A DNA stretch of 64,000 nt from CAYLYP01 sp964387795. Lineage in GTDB: Bacteria > Bacteroidota > Bacteroidia > Bacteroidales > UBA7960. Position numbers and translations under genes: made by a program. Each line of letters starts with the position of its first letter. Within the stretch, counting starts at the first letter, position 1. The stretch spans positions 1-64,000 of the forward strand of contig CAYLYP010000001.1 in assembly GCA_964387795.1 (NCBI GenBank). The letters are read 5' to 3'. Positions 8,742-16,481 of this stretch are shown here, one piece after another. Below the pieces are notes generated by a model. The model was not told the origin of the DNA, searched no databases, and saw only the letters and a list, made by a program, of their open reading frames with translations.

Positions 8742-9035
8742 ATGGAAATATTAATTAAACCGCTGATTACCGAAAAAATGACGGCCATAACAGAGAAGAT
8801 GCCCAATCGGTATGGGTTCATTGTAGATAAGAGAGCCAATAAACTGCAAATAAAGCAGGCTATTGAAACTATGTACAATGTTACTGTAGATTCGGTGAAT
8901 ACTATGGTATATCTCGGTAAAAGGAAATCGCGCTATACGCGGACAGGATTTCAAAATGGCCGTAGGAACAATTTTAAAAAGGCTATCATAAGCTTAGCCG
9001 CAGGAGAAACCATTGATTTTTACAGCAATATTTAA
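8742..9035 (+). CDS. rplW: 50S ribosomal protein L23
   Basis: L23 sits at the tunnel exit and is the docking point for trigger factor and SRP. The product is 97 residues. The ATG at 8742 gives MEILIKPLITEKM, the normal family N-terminus. An in-frame TTG six bases upstream (8736) would add only two residues and is unlikely. The C-terminal KRKSRYTRTGFQNGRRNNFKKA region is typical. rplB follows after four bases. Confidence 0.97.
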   Translation: MEILIKPLITEKMTAITEKMPNRYGFIVDKRANKLQIKQAIETMYNVTVDSVNTMVYLGKRKSRYTRTGFQNGRRNNFKKAIISLAAGETIDFYSNI

Positions 9036-9039
9036 ATAG

Positions 9040-9864
9040 ATGGCTTTAAGGAAATTTAAACCGACAACCCCAAGTCAGCGCTTCAAGGTAATAAGTGCAT
9101 TTGACGAAATTACAGAAAACAAACCTGAGAAGAGTTTGTTAATGCCCCTGAAGAAATCAGGTGGTCGTAATAACGGGGGAAAAATGACCATGCGCTATAT
9201 GGGTGGTGGTCATAAAAGAATGTACCGCATCATTGACTTCAAACGCGAGAAAGACGGTATTCCGGCAACAGTAAAAACAATTGAATACGATCCCAATCGT
9301 TCAGCCCGAATTGCATTAGTTATATATGCAGATGGAGAAAAACGATATATCGTAGCGCCGGCAGGATTAAGCGTAGGTCAAAAAATCGAATCTGGTTCGA
9401 ATGCAACCCCTGACGTAGGTAATACGTTGTTTTTGCAAAATGTACCTCTTGGAAGTGTAATCCACAATATAGAATTACGTCCTGGACAGGGAGCAAAAAT
9501 AGCACGTAGTGCAGGGAGTTATGCACAATTGATGTCAAGGGATGGCAAATATGCTGTTTTAAAAATGCCTTCAGGCGAAACCCGATTGGTATTGTTGACA
9601 TGTAAAGCAACAATAGGATCAGTAAGTAATTCAGATCACATGCACGAAGTTAGTGGAAAAGCAGGTAGAAGCCGTTGGCTTGGCCGTCGTCCACGAGTTA
9701 GAGGTGTGGTAATGAATCCTGTTGATCACCCAATGGGTGGTGGTGAAGGAAGGGCTTCCGGAGGACATCCAAGGTCACGTAAAGGTATGCCAGCAAAAGG
9801 ATACAAAACTCGTGCCCAGAAAAACCCTTCGAATAAGTTCATCATAGACAGAAGGAAGAAATAA
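9040..9864 (+). CDS. rplB: 50S ribosomal protein L2
   Basis: L2 is needed for subunit joining and peptidyl transfer. The product is 274 residues. The C-terminal segment GVVMNPVDHPMGGGEGR (about 225-241) holds the conserved histidine (His229 in E. coli numbering) linked to peptidyl transferase function. The very basic tail ends in DRRKK. Length and sequence are typical. Confidence 0.99.
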   Translation: MALRKFKPTTPSQRFKVISAFDEITENKPEKSLLMPLKKSGGRNNGGKMTMRYMGGGHKRMYRIIDFKREKDGIPATVKTIEYDPNRSARIALVIYADGEKRYIVAPAGLSVGQKIESGSNATPDVGNTLFLQNVPLGSVIHNIELRPGQGAKIARSAGSYAQLMSRDGKYAVLKMPSGETRLVLLTCKATIGSVSNSDHMHEVSGKAGRSRWLGRRPRVRGVVMNPVDHPMGGGEGRASGGHPRSRKGMPAKGYKTRAQKNPSNKFIIDRRKK

Positions 9865-9896
9865 TCAATTGAGTAAACAGCAAACGGATAAAAGAT

Positions 9897-10175
9897 ATGA
9901 GTCGTTCAATTAAAAAAGGTCCATATATCCATTACAAGCTGGAAAAAAGGGTTTTAGAAGTTGCCGAAAGCGGGAAAAAGACAGTAGTTAAGACTTGGTC
10001 TCGTGCATCGATGATTTCGCCTGAGTTTGTAGGACAGACCATAGCCGTTCATAACGGTAATAAGTTTATTCCGGTTTATGTTACCGAGAACATGGTAGGA
10101 CATAAACTTGGAGAGTTTGCACCCACCAGGATTTTCAGGGGGCATGCTGGTAAAAAAGATAAAGGCAAAAAATAA
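9897..10175 (+). CDS. rpsS: 30S ribosomal protein S19
   Basis: S19 lies in the 30S head and forms a pair with S13 that contacts the 50S subunit. The 92-residue product begins with the conserved SRSIKKGPYI and contains RASMISPEFVGQTIAVHNG and GHKLGEFAPTR. It is separated by 13 bases from rplV. Confidence 0.99.
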   Translation: MSRSIKKGPYIHYKLEKRVLEVAESGKKTVVKTWSRASMISPEFVGQTIAVHNGNKFIPVYVTENMVGHKLGEFAPTRIFRGHAGKKDKGKK

Positions 10176-10188
10176 AAGAAGGTTACAC

Positions 10189-10593
10189 ATGGGACTCAGA
10201 AAACATTTAAAAGCTGAAGAAGCTAAAGCGGCGAAGAAAACACAATATTTCGCCAAATTGAACAACTGTCCTACCTCACCCAGAAAAATGAGGCTTGTAG
10301 CTGACTTAATCAGAGGCGTAGAAGTGGACAAAGCTCTTGGTATCCTACGTTTTAGCAAACAGGAAGCCTCTATTCGTCTGGAAAAACTTCTAAAATCTGC
10401 AATTGCAAACTGGCAGCAGAAAAATGAGGGAGCCAGAATTGAAGATAGCAAGCTTTATGTAAGCGAGATTTTTGTTGACGGTGGTAGAATGTTAAAAAGG
10501 CTGCGCCCTGCACCACAGGGACGAGGTTACCGCGTAAGAAAGCGCTCTAATCATGTTACCATTTTTGTTGACAGTAAAAACTTAAATCAATAA
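10189..10593 (+). CDS. rplV: 50S ribosomal protein L22
   Basis: L22 contributes the long hairpin that lines the exit tunnel. The start at ATG 10189 gives 134 residues beginning MGLRKHLKAEEAK. The frame is open further upstream, but that would overlap rpsS by 68 bases and add residues not seen in the family. Conserved NCPTSPRKMRLVADLIRG and the tunnel loop RLRPAPQGRGYRVRKRSNH are present. Confidence 0.97.
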   Translation: MGLRKHLKAEEAKAAKKTQYFAKLNNCPTSPRKMRLVADLIRGVEVDKALGILRFSKQEASIRLEKLLKSAIANWQQKNEGARIEDSKLYVSEIFVDGGRMLKRLRPAPQGRGYRVRKRSNHVTIFVDSKNLNQ

Positions 10594-10604
10594 ATTGAAT
10601 TCAA

Positions 10605-11315
10605 ATGGGACAAAAGACTAATCCTATTGGCTTAAGGCTGGGTATCATCAAAGGATGGGATTCCAACTGGTATGGTGGAAGGAAATATGACCAGAAGCTT
10701 GTTGAGGATGATAAAATCCGAAAATATCTCATGGCCCGCTTGTCGAAAGCCGGTGTTTCCAAGATCATCATCGAGCGCACCCTTAAACTTATAACCGTTA
10801 CAATTAATACTGCCCGTCCAGGTATCATTATAGGAAAGGGTGGTCAGGAAGTAGATAAGCTTAAAGAAGAGCTTAAAAAAATCACTCAAAAAGATGTTCA
10901 GATAAATATTAGCGAAATCAAACGTCCTGAATTAGATGCTTACTTGGTAGCAAGTACTGTAGCACGTCAAATTGAAGGACGTATTTCATTCCGCCGTGCT
11001 GTTAAAACAGCAATTGCAAGTACCATGAGAATGGGAAGCGAAGGAATAAAAGTTAATGTTTCCGGACGTTTGGGCGGTGCTGAAATGGCAAGGAATGAGA
11101 CCTATAAAGAAGGACGTATTCCGCTTCATACGCTTAGAGCTGACATTGATTATGCAACAGCTGAAGCTCATACTACATACGGACGTATAGGGATAAAAGT
11201 GTGGATTTGTAAAGGAGAAGTTTATGGAAAAAGAGACTTAACTCCATTTGCAGCTGCAACAGCATCAAATAAACCTGCACCCGGAAAATTCCGTAGCAAC
11301 AGGAAAAGAAAATAA
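10605..11315 (+). CDS. rpsC: 30S ribosomal protein S3
   Basis: S3 forms part of the mRNA entry channel and its helicase activity. The product is 236 residues. It begins GQKTNPIGLRLGI, and the KH domain motif RPGIIIGKGG is near residues 72-81. The C-terminal RIGIKVWICKGEVYG is conserved. Confidence 0.99.
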   Translation: MGQKTNPIGLRLGIIKGWDSNWYGGRKYDQKLVEDDKIRKYLMARLSKAGVSKIIIERTLKLITVTINTARPGIIIGKGGQEVDKLKEELKKITQKDVQINISEIKRPELDAYLVASTVARQIEGRISFRRAVKTAIASTMRMGSEGIKVNVSGRLGGAEMARNETYKEGRIPLHTLRADIDYATAEAHTTYGRIGIKVWICKGEVYGKRDLTPFAAATASNKPAPGKFRSNRKRK

Positions 11316-11345
11316 GATTTCAGGATAGAAAAAAACACTTAAGCA

Positions 11346-11765
11346 ATGTTACAACCTAAGAAGACCAAGTTTAGGAAGATGCAAAAGGGGCGCATGAAAG
11401 GCGTCACAAAAAGAGGTGCGGAACTCGCCTTTGGCTCTTTCGGAATAAAAACTCTGGAAGCTGAGTGGATTACAGCACGTCAAATAGAAGCTGCACGTCA
11501 GGCTATTACCCGTTATATGAAAAGGGAAGGACAGTTGTGGATTCGCATTTTTCCTGACAAACCCGTAACCAAGAAACCTGCAGAGGTTCGTATGGGTAAA
11601 GGTAAAGGAGCTCCGGAATATTTTGTAGCCAGAATAAGCCCTGGCCGTATCCTCTTTGAAGCTGAGGGTGTTTCTTTAGAAGTTGCTAAAGAAGCCCTAA
11701 GGTTAGGTGCTCAAAAACTCCCAATTGCTACAAAATTTGTAGTTAGAAGGGATTATTCAGAATAG
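11346..11765 (+). CDS. rplP: 50S ribosomal protein L16
   Basis: L16 organises tRNA binding at the A and P sites of the 50S subunit. The 139-residue protein begins MLQPKKTKFRKMQKGR and contains GSFGIKTLEAEWITARQIEAAR and RMGKGKGAPEYFVA, all family hallmarks. A 102-base non-coding stretch separates it from rpmC, the longest break between ribosomal genes inside this operon. Confidence 0.99.
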   Translation: MLQPKKTKFRKMQKGRMKGVTKRGAELAFGSFGIKTLEAEWITARQIEAARQAITRYMKREGQLWIRIFPDKPVTKKPAEVRMGKGKGAPEYFVARISPGRILFEAEGVSLEVAKEALRLGAQKLPIATKFVVRRDYSE

Positions 11766-11867
11766 TAAGTAAAAGGGCAATGTTTGATTATCCTCCCCCT
11801 TGTGATATGGGCGTGGCGATTCAAACCTCTTGTATTTTTTCAATGAGCGAAAAAACAAATTGAAACC

Positions 11868-12074
11868 ATGAATTCCAAAGTTATTAGAGAACTATCAACA
11901 GCCGAACTGATTGAGAGACTTGATGAGGAAAAGAAACAACTCCAGAAACTCAAGTTAAATCATGCGGTATCTCCAATTGAGAACCCAATGAAAATCAGGG
12001 CTTATCGTAAGACCATTGCCCGATTCAATACGGAGCTTCGCGCACGCGAAATGGAAAGTAACAAAAAACAATAA
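11868..12074 (+). CDS. rpmC: 50S ribosomal protein L29
   Basis: L29 binds 23S rRNA near the tunnel exit, next to L23. It is a short, helical, 68-residue protein with the family pattern: an N-terminal helix REL(S/T)xxEL, then KLNHAVSPIENPMKIRAYRKTIAR. The 102 bases before it (11766-11867) contain a TATTTTTT element near 11828 that might be a weak promoter, but no clear -33 box. Confidence 0.96.
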   Translation: MNSKVIRELSTAELIERLDEEKKQLQKLKLNHAVSPIENPMKIRAYRKTIARFNTELRAREMESNKKQ

Positions 12075-12083
12075 TTTGAGAAG

Positions 12084-12341
12084 ATGGAAACCAGAAACCT
12101 CAGAAAAGAAAGAATCGGCGTGGTAAAAAGCAACAAGATGGAAAAATCTATCGTTGTTTCCGTAGAGAGGCGTGTAAAACACCCTAAATATGGGAAATTC
12201 GTTAAGAAGACTTCCAACTTTATGGCCCATGACGAAAAAAATGAGTGCAACATCGGCGATACAGTTCGTATTATGGAAACTAGGCCGTTGAGCAAAAACA
12301 AATGTTGGAGATTAGTTGAAATTATAGAAAGAGCCAAATAG
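12084..12341 (+). CDS. rpsQ: 30S ribosomal protein S17
   Basis: S17 is a primary 16S rRNA binder with an OB-fold. It has 85 residues, with RNLRKERIGVVKSNKMEKSIVV at the start (conserved GxVxSxKMxKT-like) and the HPKYGKFVKKT loop. It lies nine bases after rpmC and two bases before rplN. Confidence 0.98.
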   Translation: METRNLRKERIGVVKSNKMEKSIVVSVERRVKHPKYGKFVKKTSNFMAHDEKNECNIGDTVRIMETRPLSKNKCWRLVEIIERAK

Positions 12342-12343
12342 TT

Positions 12344-12712
12344 ATGATACAGCAAGAATCAAGACTTACCGTAGCTGATAACAGTGGCGCTAAAGAAGTG
12401 CTCTGCATTCGCGTTTTGGGCGGAACCAAAAAAAGATATGCTTCCGTTGGTGACAAAATAATTGTTACCGTAAAAGACTCCCTTCCTTCAGGCAACATAA
12501 AAAAAGGTACCGTATCGAAAGCGGTTGTTGTCAGAACTAAAAAAAGTATCCGTCGCAACGATGGCTCCTATATTCGCTTTGATGACAATGCAGTTGTTTT
12601 ATTAACTGCAACAGAAGAAATGAGAGGAACCCGTATCTTTGGTCCCGTTGCAAGGGAATTGCGTGAAAAACAATTTATGAAAATCGTTTCTTTAGCACCC
12701 GAAGTGCTTTAA
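12344..12712 (+). CDS. rplN: 50S ribosomal protein L14
   Basis: L14 forms an intersubunit bridge with the 30S subunit. The product is 122 residues and begins MIQQESRLTVADNSGAKEV, the canonical family start. The RGTRIFGPVARELR motif is near the C-terminus. The start codon is two bases after the rpsQ stop, implying coupled translation. Confidence 0.99.
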   Translation: MIQQESRLTVADNSGAKEVLCIRVLGGTKKRYASVGDKIIVTVKDSLPSGNIKKGTVSKAVVVRTKKSIRRNDGSYIRFDDNAVVLLTATEEMRGTRIFGPVARELREKQFMKIVSLAPEVL

Positions 12713-12733
12713 GTAACCCAATATAGCACGACT

Positions 12734-13054
12734 ATGCAAGCCAAGTTACATATAAAAAAAGGCGACACCGTTAAGGTTATAGCTGGTGAATCCAAAGGAA
12801 AGACCGGGGAGGTGCTTGAAATCAATACTGAAAAAATGCGTGCCATTGTTTCAGGAATCAATATGATTTCAAAACATACGAAACCTAATGCTGCCAATCC
12901 ACAGGGTGGAATCGTAAAAAAAGAAGCCTCTCTTCATATTTCTAACCTTATGGTTGTAGATGGAAAAGGAAAAGCAACCCGAATAGGCAGAAAAAGGGAT
13001 AGCAACAACAAATTAGTGCGTTATTCAAAAAAAACAGGGGAGGTAATTAAGTAA
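12734..13054 (+). CDS. rplX: 50S ribosomal protein L24
   Basis: L24 is an assembly initiator of the 50S subunit. The 106-residue product carries the KOW motif near the N-terminus (KKGDTVKVIAGESKGKTGEV, about 8-27). Its last base overlaps the start of rplE (TAATG), so the two are translationally coupled. Confidence 0.98.
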   Translation: MQAKLHIKKGDTVKVIAGESKGKTGEVLEINTEKMRAIVSGINMISKHTKPNAANPQGGIVKKEASLHISNLMVVDGKGKATRIGRKRDSNNKLVRYSKKTGEVIK

Positions 13055-13611
13055 TGAGCTACGTTCCAAGACTAAGAGAAAAATATACAAAAGAAGTTGT
13101 TCCTGCACTAAAGGATCAGTTTCAGTATAAAAATAATATGGAAGTTCCCCGCCTTATGAAAATTTGTTTGAATCAAGGATTGGGATCAGCAATTTCTGAC
13201 AAGAAATTAATTGATGCAGCAGTAGATGAAATGACACAAATAAGTGGTCAAAAAGCTGTTCAAACAAAATCACGCAAGGATATTTCAAACTTTAAACTTC
13301 GTAAAGGTATGCCTATTGGTGTTAGGGTAACTTTAAGGGGTGACAAGATGTATGAATTCCTTGATAGATTAATCGCGGTTTCTTTACCTCGAATTCGTGA
13401 CTTTCGTGGCATAAACGAAAAAGGTTTTGATGGAAAAGGCAACTATACAGTAGGGGTATCTGAGCAAATTATTTTTCCTGAAATAAATATTGACAAAGTC
13501 AGTAAAATGATGGGAATGGATATTACCTTTGTGACCTCGGCAAAAAACGACCAGGAAGCATATGCCTTACTGAAAGAATTTGGTATGCCTTTTAAAAACG
13601 CAAAAAAATAA
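13054..13611 (+). CDS. rplE: 50S ribosomal protein L5
   Basis: L5 binds 5S rRNA and contacts P-site tRNA. The 185-residue protein has the conserved MEVPRLMKICLNQGLG segment, KSRKDISNFKLRKGMPIG and the DFRGIN...F..GNY pattern. It starts inside the stop codon of rplX. Confidence 0.99.
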   Translation: MSYVPRLREKYTKEVVPALKDQFQYKNNMEVPRLMKICLNQGLGSAISDKKLIDAAVDEMTQISGQKAVQTKSRKDISNFKLRKGMPIGVRVTLRGDKMYEFLDRLIAVSLPRIRDFRGINEKGFDGKGNYTVGVSEQIIFPEINIDKVSKMMGMDITFVTSAKNDQEAYALLKEFGMPFKNAKK

Positions 13612-13622
13612 ACCAATAAAAA

Positions 13623-13892
13623 ATGGCAAAAGAGTCAATAAAAGCAAGAGAATTAAAAAAGCAAAAGCTTGTTGCAAAATATGCAGCTAAGAGAGCTGCT
13701 TTAAAAGAAGCTGGTGACTATGTCGCTCTCCAAAAATTGCCAAAGAATTCTTCAAGTGTAAGGCTTCATAATAGATGTAAACTTACCGGAAGACCAAAGG
13801 GCTATATGCGTATTTTTGGTATTTCACGTATCAATTTCCGTGAAATGGCGAATAATGGTATGATACCAGGAGTAACAAAAGCAAGCTGGTAA
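13623..13892 (+). CDS. rpsN: 30S ribosomal protein S14, zinc-free form
   Basis: S14 helps assemble the 30S head. This copy is 89 residues and has only one cysteine (in NRCKLTGRPKGYMR), so it lacks the paired CxxC motifs of the shorter zinc-binding form. It is therefore the C-minus type. The C-terminus GMIPGVTKASW is canonical. Zinc-free S14, S4 and L36 occur together in this window. Confidence 0.98.
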   Translation: MAKESIKARELKKQKLVAKYAAKRAALKEAGDYVALQKLPKNSSSVRLHNRCKLTGRPKGYMRIFGISRINFREMANNGMIPGVTKASW

Positions 13893-13927
13893 GCAAAAAA
13901 GCGAACATTTTAAATTTTAAATTTCAG

Positions 13928-14323
13928 ATGAATACTGATCCCATTTCAGATTACCTTACTAGAATAAGGAACGCCGTGAAGGCCAATCACAGGATTGTTG
14001 AGATTCCTGCATCTAATTTCAAAAAGGATTTGACAAAAATTCTTTTTGAAAAGGGGTATATTCTTAACTATAAATTTGACGAAAGCAATTTTGGTACAAT
14101 AAAAATAGCATTAAAGTACCATCCTGAAACAAAAGTTCCAGCGATTCAGTTGCTTCAAAGGGTCAGCAAGCCCGGGTTGAGAAAATACTGCAGCCATGAC
14201 AAACTACCTCGGGTATTAAACGGGTTAGGAATTGCCATCATTTCAACTTCAAAAGGACTTATGACTGACAAGGAAGCACGTCAGAATAAGGTTGGAGGTG
14301 AAGTTATTTGTTACATTAGTTAA
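13928..14323 (+). CDS. rpsH: 30S ribosomal protein S8
   Basis: S8 is a primary binder of the 16S central domain; in E. coli it also represses the spc operon. The product is 131 residues: N-terminal DPISDYLTRIRNAVKANH and C-terminal GLMTDKEARQNKVGGEVICYI are family hallmarks. Its stop is followed by the strongest Shine-Dalgarno sequence I noticed in this window, belonging to rplF. Confidence 0.98.
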   Translation: MNTDPISDYLTRIRNAVKANHRIVEIPASNFKKDLTKILFEKGYILNYKFDESNFGTIKIALKYHPETKVPAIQLLQRVSKPGLRKYCSHDKLPRVLNGLGIAIISTSKGLMTDKEARQNKVGGEVICYIS

Positions 14324-14324
14324 T

Positions 14325-14331
14325 AAGGAGG
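14325..14331 (+). promoter_or_regulatory. Strong Shine-Dalgarno site of rplF
   Basis: AAGGAGG lies six bases before the rplF ATG (14338). Bacteroidota genes rarely use such sites, and most starts in this operon have none, so this perfect match is exceptional here. Confidence 0.75.
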
Positions 14332-14337
14332 AATGAT

Positions 14338-14892
14338 ATGTCAAGAATAGGAAAATTACCCATTACAATTCCTTCAGGAGTTAGTGTAAATATTTCAGAG
14401 AAAAATCTTATTACAGTTAAAGGACCAAAAGGTGAATTGAGCCAAAAAGTGGATCCTGATATCACTGTAAAAATGGAAGATGGCATTTTATATGTTCAAC
14501 GACCAACAGATCAGAAAAGGCACCGTGCTCTTCATGGCTTATATCGTGCGCTGATTAATAATATGGTTGTTGGTGTTTCTACAGGGTATAAAATTGTTCA
14601 GGAACTTGTTGGTGTTGGTTATAAAGCAGCCAATAACGGACAGATACTTGAATTAGCTGTTGGTTATTCACACAGTATATTTCTTGAGTTACCAAAAGAA
14701 ATAAAAGTAACCACAGTTACCGAAAGAGGTAAAAACCCAATCATTACACTTGAGTCAATTGATAAACAATTAATTGGTCAAGTTGCAGCAAAAATTCGTT
14801 CTTTCAGAAAACCTGAACCATATAAAGGAAAAGGTATTAAATTTGAAGGCGAAGTATTAAGGAGAAAAGCTGGTAAATCGGCTGGTAAATAG
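14338..14892 (+). CDS. rplF: 50S ribosomal protein L6
   Basis: L6 sits near the GTPase-associated region and the sarcin-ricin loop. It is a duplicated-fold protein of 184 residues: SRIGKLPITIPSGV at the start, and the C-terminal IRSFRKPEPYKGKGIKFEGE block where the family is most conserved. Translation start is supported by the AAGGAGG site six bases upstream. Confidence 0.99.
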   Translation: MSRIGKLPITIPSGVSVNISEKNLITVKGPKGELSQKVDPDITVKMEDGILYVQRPTDQKRHRALHGLYRALINNMVVGVSTGYKIVQELVGVGYKAANNGQILELAVGYSHSIFLELPKEIKVTTVTERGKNPIITLESIDKQLIGQVAAKIRSFRKPEPYKGKGIKFEGEVLRRKAGKSAGK

Positions 14893-14919
14893 TCCTAACC
14901 CAAAATCCATATTACGGAA

Positions 14920-15279
14920 ATGAGTAATCAGAAAAAAGATAACAGGAGAAGACGCATTAAATTCAGAGTCCGCAAAGTGGTTTCTGGCCAACCAGGGCAG
15001 CCCCGGTTGAGCGTTTTCCGCAGCAACAAACAAATATACGCCCAATTAATTGACGATCTGGCTGGAAATACACTTGTATCTGCATCTTCAATGAGCAAAG
15101 AACTTGCCTCTATAGGAGGAACCAAATCAGATGTTGCCAAAGAAGTTGGAAAGCTTTTAGCCAATAAAGCAAAAGAGGTTGGTATCGAACGGATTGTTTT
15201 TGATCGCAATGGATACCTATATCATGGCAGAATTAAATCATTGGCTGAAGGAGCCAGGGAAGGTGGATTAAAATTCTAA
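14920..15279 (+). CDS. rplR: 50S ribosomal protein L18
   Basis: L18 binds 5S rRNA together with L5 and L25. The 119-residue product has a basic N-terminus (DNRRRRIKFRVRK), then PRLSVFRSNKQIYAQLIDD, and ends in the conserved FDRNGYLYHGRIKSLAEGAREGGLKF pattern. rpsE follows after seven bases. Confidence 0.99.
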   Translation: MSNQKKDNRRRRIKFRVRKVVSGQPGQPRLSVFRSNKQIYAQLIDDLAGNTLVSASSMSKELASIGGTKSDVAKEVGKLLANKAKEVGIERIVFDRNGYLYHGRIKSLAEGAREGGLKF

Positions 15280-15286
15280 AAAAACT

Positions 15287-15805
15287 ATGGCAAACTTAAA
15301 TTTAAAAAAGGTAAAATCCAGCGAGATTGAATTCAAGGATCGTCTGGTTAGCATTCAAAGGGTCACCAAAGTAACCAAAGGAGGGCGTACTTTTAGTTTT
15401 TCTGCCATAGTAGTGGTAGGTAACGAAAATGGAGTAGTAGGTTATGGACTTGGAAAATCAAAAGAAGTAACTACTGCGATTTCAAAAGGTATCGATGACG
15501 CAAAAAAGCACCTTGTAAAAGTGCCTGTTCATAAAGGAACATTACCACATTCACAAGAAGGAAAATATTGTGGTGCTAGAGTGCTCATCAAACCAGCTGC
15601 TCATGGAACAGGAGTTATTGCAGGTGGCGCTATGCGTGCTGTACTTGAAAGTGTTGGTGTAACTGACGTATTGGCAAAATCAAAAGGATCTTCCAATCCA
15701 CACAGTGTTGTGAAGGCTACTATTGATGCCCTTACCCGTTTGCGCGATCCTCTCACTGTAGCACAACATAGAGGTGTTAGCGTAAGTAAAGTGTTTAACG
15801 GTTAA
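15287..15805 (+). CDS. rpsE: 30S ribosomal protein S5
   Basis: S5 contributes to decoding accuracy and the mRNA entry site. It has 172 residues: the N-terminal double-stranded RNA-binding-like domain (FKDRLVSIQRVTKVTKGGRTFSF, about 17-39) and the C-terminal domain with GTGVIAGGAMRAVLESVGV. Length and sequence are typical. Confidence 0.99.
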   Translation: MANLNLKKVKSSEIEFKDRLVSIQRVTKVTKGGRTFSFSAIVVVGNENGVVGYGLGKSKEVTTAISKGIDDAKKHLVKVPVHKGTLPHSQEGKYCGARVLIKPAAHGTGVIAGGAMRAVLESVGVTDVLAKSKGSSNPHSVVKATIDALTRLRDPLTVAQHRGVSVSKVFNG

Positions 15806-15818
15806 ATAAACAGAAATC

Positions 15819-16004
15819 ATGAAGAAATTACGCGTTACACAAATAAAAAGTGGCATAGACCGCCCATTACGTCAGAAAAGGACTTTAGTTGCTCTTGGAA
15901 TAAAGAGAATGAACAGGCCTATCATTGTGACAGCAACTCCTCAGATTGAAGGTATGATTAATAAAATCAGCCATCTGTTAAAAGTTGAAGAAGTAAACGA
16001 ATAA
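15819..16004 (+). CDS. rpmD: 50S ribosomal protein L30
   Basis: L30 is a small non-essential protein of the 50S subunit, missing in some phyla but kept here. The 61-residue product has the family core VTQIKSGI...QKRTLVALGIKRMNR, followed by the C-terminal helix ending in HLLKVEE. It lies 13 bases after rpsE. Confidence 0.97.
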   Translation: MKKLRVTQIKSGIDRPLRQKRTLVALGIKRMNRPIIVTATPQIEGMINKISHLLKVEEVNE

Positions 16005-16031
16005 GACTGAAAATATTAAACATATTAAAAA

Positions 16032-16481
16032 ATGGATCTAAGCAATCTTAAACCCGCAAAAGGCTCCGTTAGAACTAATAAAAGAGTTGGGCGCGGACAA
16101 GGTTCCGGCCAGGGTGGAACATCCACTCGCGGCCATAAAGGAGCTAAGTCTCGTTCCGGTTATAGCTCAAAAAGTGGTTTTGAAGGTGGTCAGATGCCCC
16201 TTTACAGAAGGGTGCCAAAATTTGGCTTTAAGAATATTAACCGTGTAGAATATGCAGGTGTGAATATTGATGTTATTCAGGGATTAATTGAATCAAAAGG
16301 AATAACTTTAATAAATCCTGAAGTTCTTTATGAAAACGGTTTGGTTTCTAAGTCTGACCTGGTTAAAATACTGGGTCGCGGAGAATTAAAAGCTAAAGTT
16401 GAAGTATTTGCACACGCTTTTTCAGCTAGTGCTGTTGCTGCAATTGAAGCCCAAGGTGGTACGGTAAATAAAATACAATAA
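16032..16481 (+). CDS. rplO: 50S ribosomal protein L15
   Basis: L15 is a late-assembly protein whose glycine- and arginine-rich N-terminal tail threads into 23S rRNA. It is 149 residues; GRGQGSGQGGTSTRGHKGAKSR is visible near 22-43, followed by EGGQMPLYRRVPKFGF. Its stop codon overlaps the secY start by one base (TAATG), so membrane translocase synthesis is coupled to ribosome synthesis. Confidence 0.99.
   Translation: MDLSNLKPAKGSVRTNKRVGRGQGSGQGGTSTRGHKGAKSRSGYSSKSGFEGGQMPLYRRVPKFGFKNINRVEYAGVNIDVIQGLIESKGITLINPEVLYENGLVSKSDLVKILGRGELKAKVEVFAHAFSASAVAAIEAQGGTVNKIQ

Noticed and set aside
9954..10451. Open frame of 165 codons on the minus strand across rpsS and rplV
   Set aside because: Antisense to two certain ribosomal genes; the protein is low in complexity and matches no family I know.
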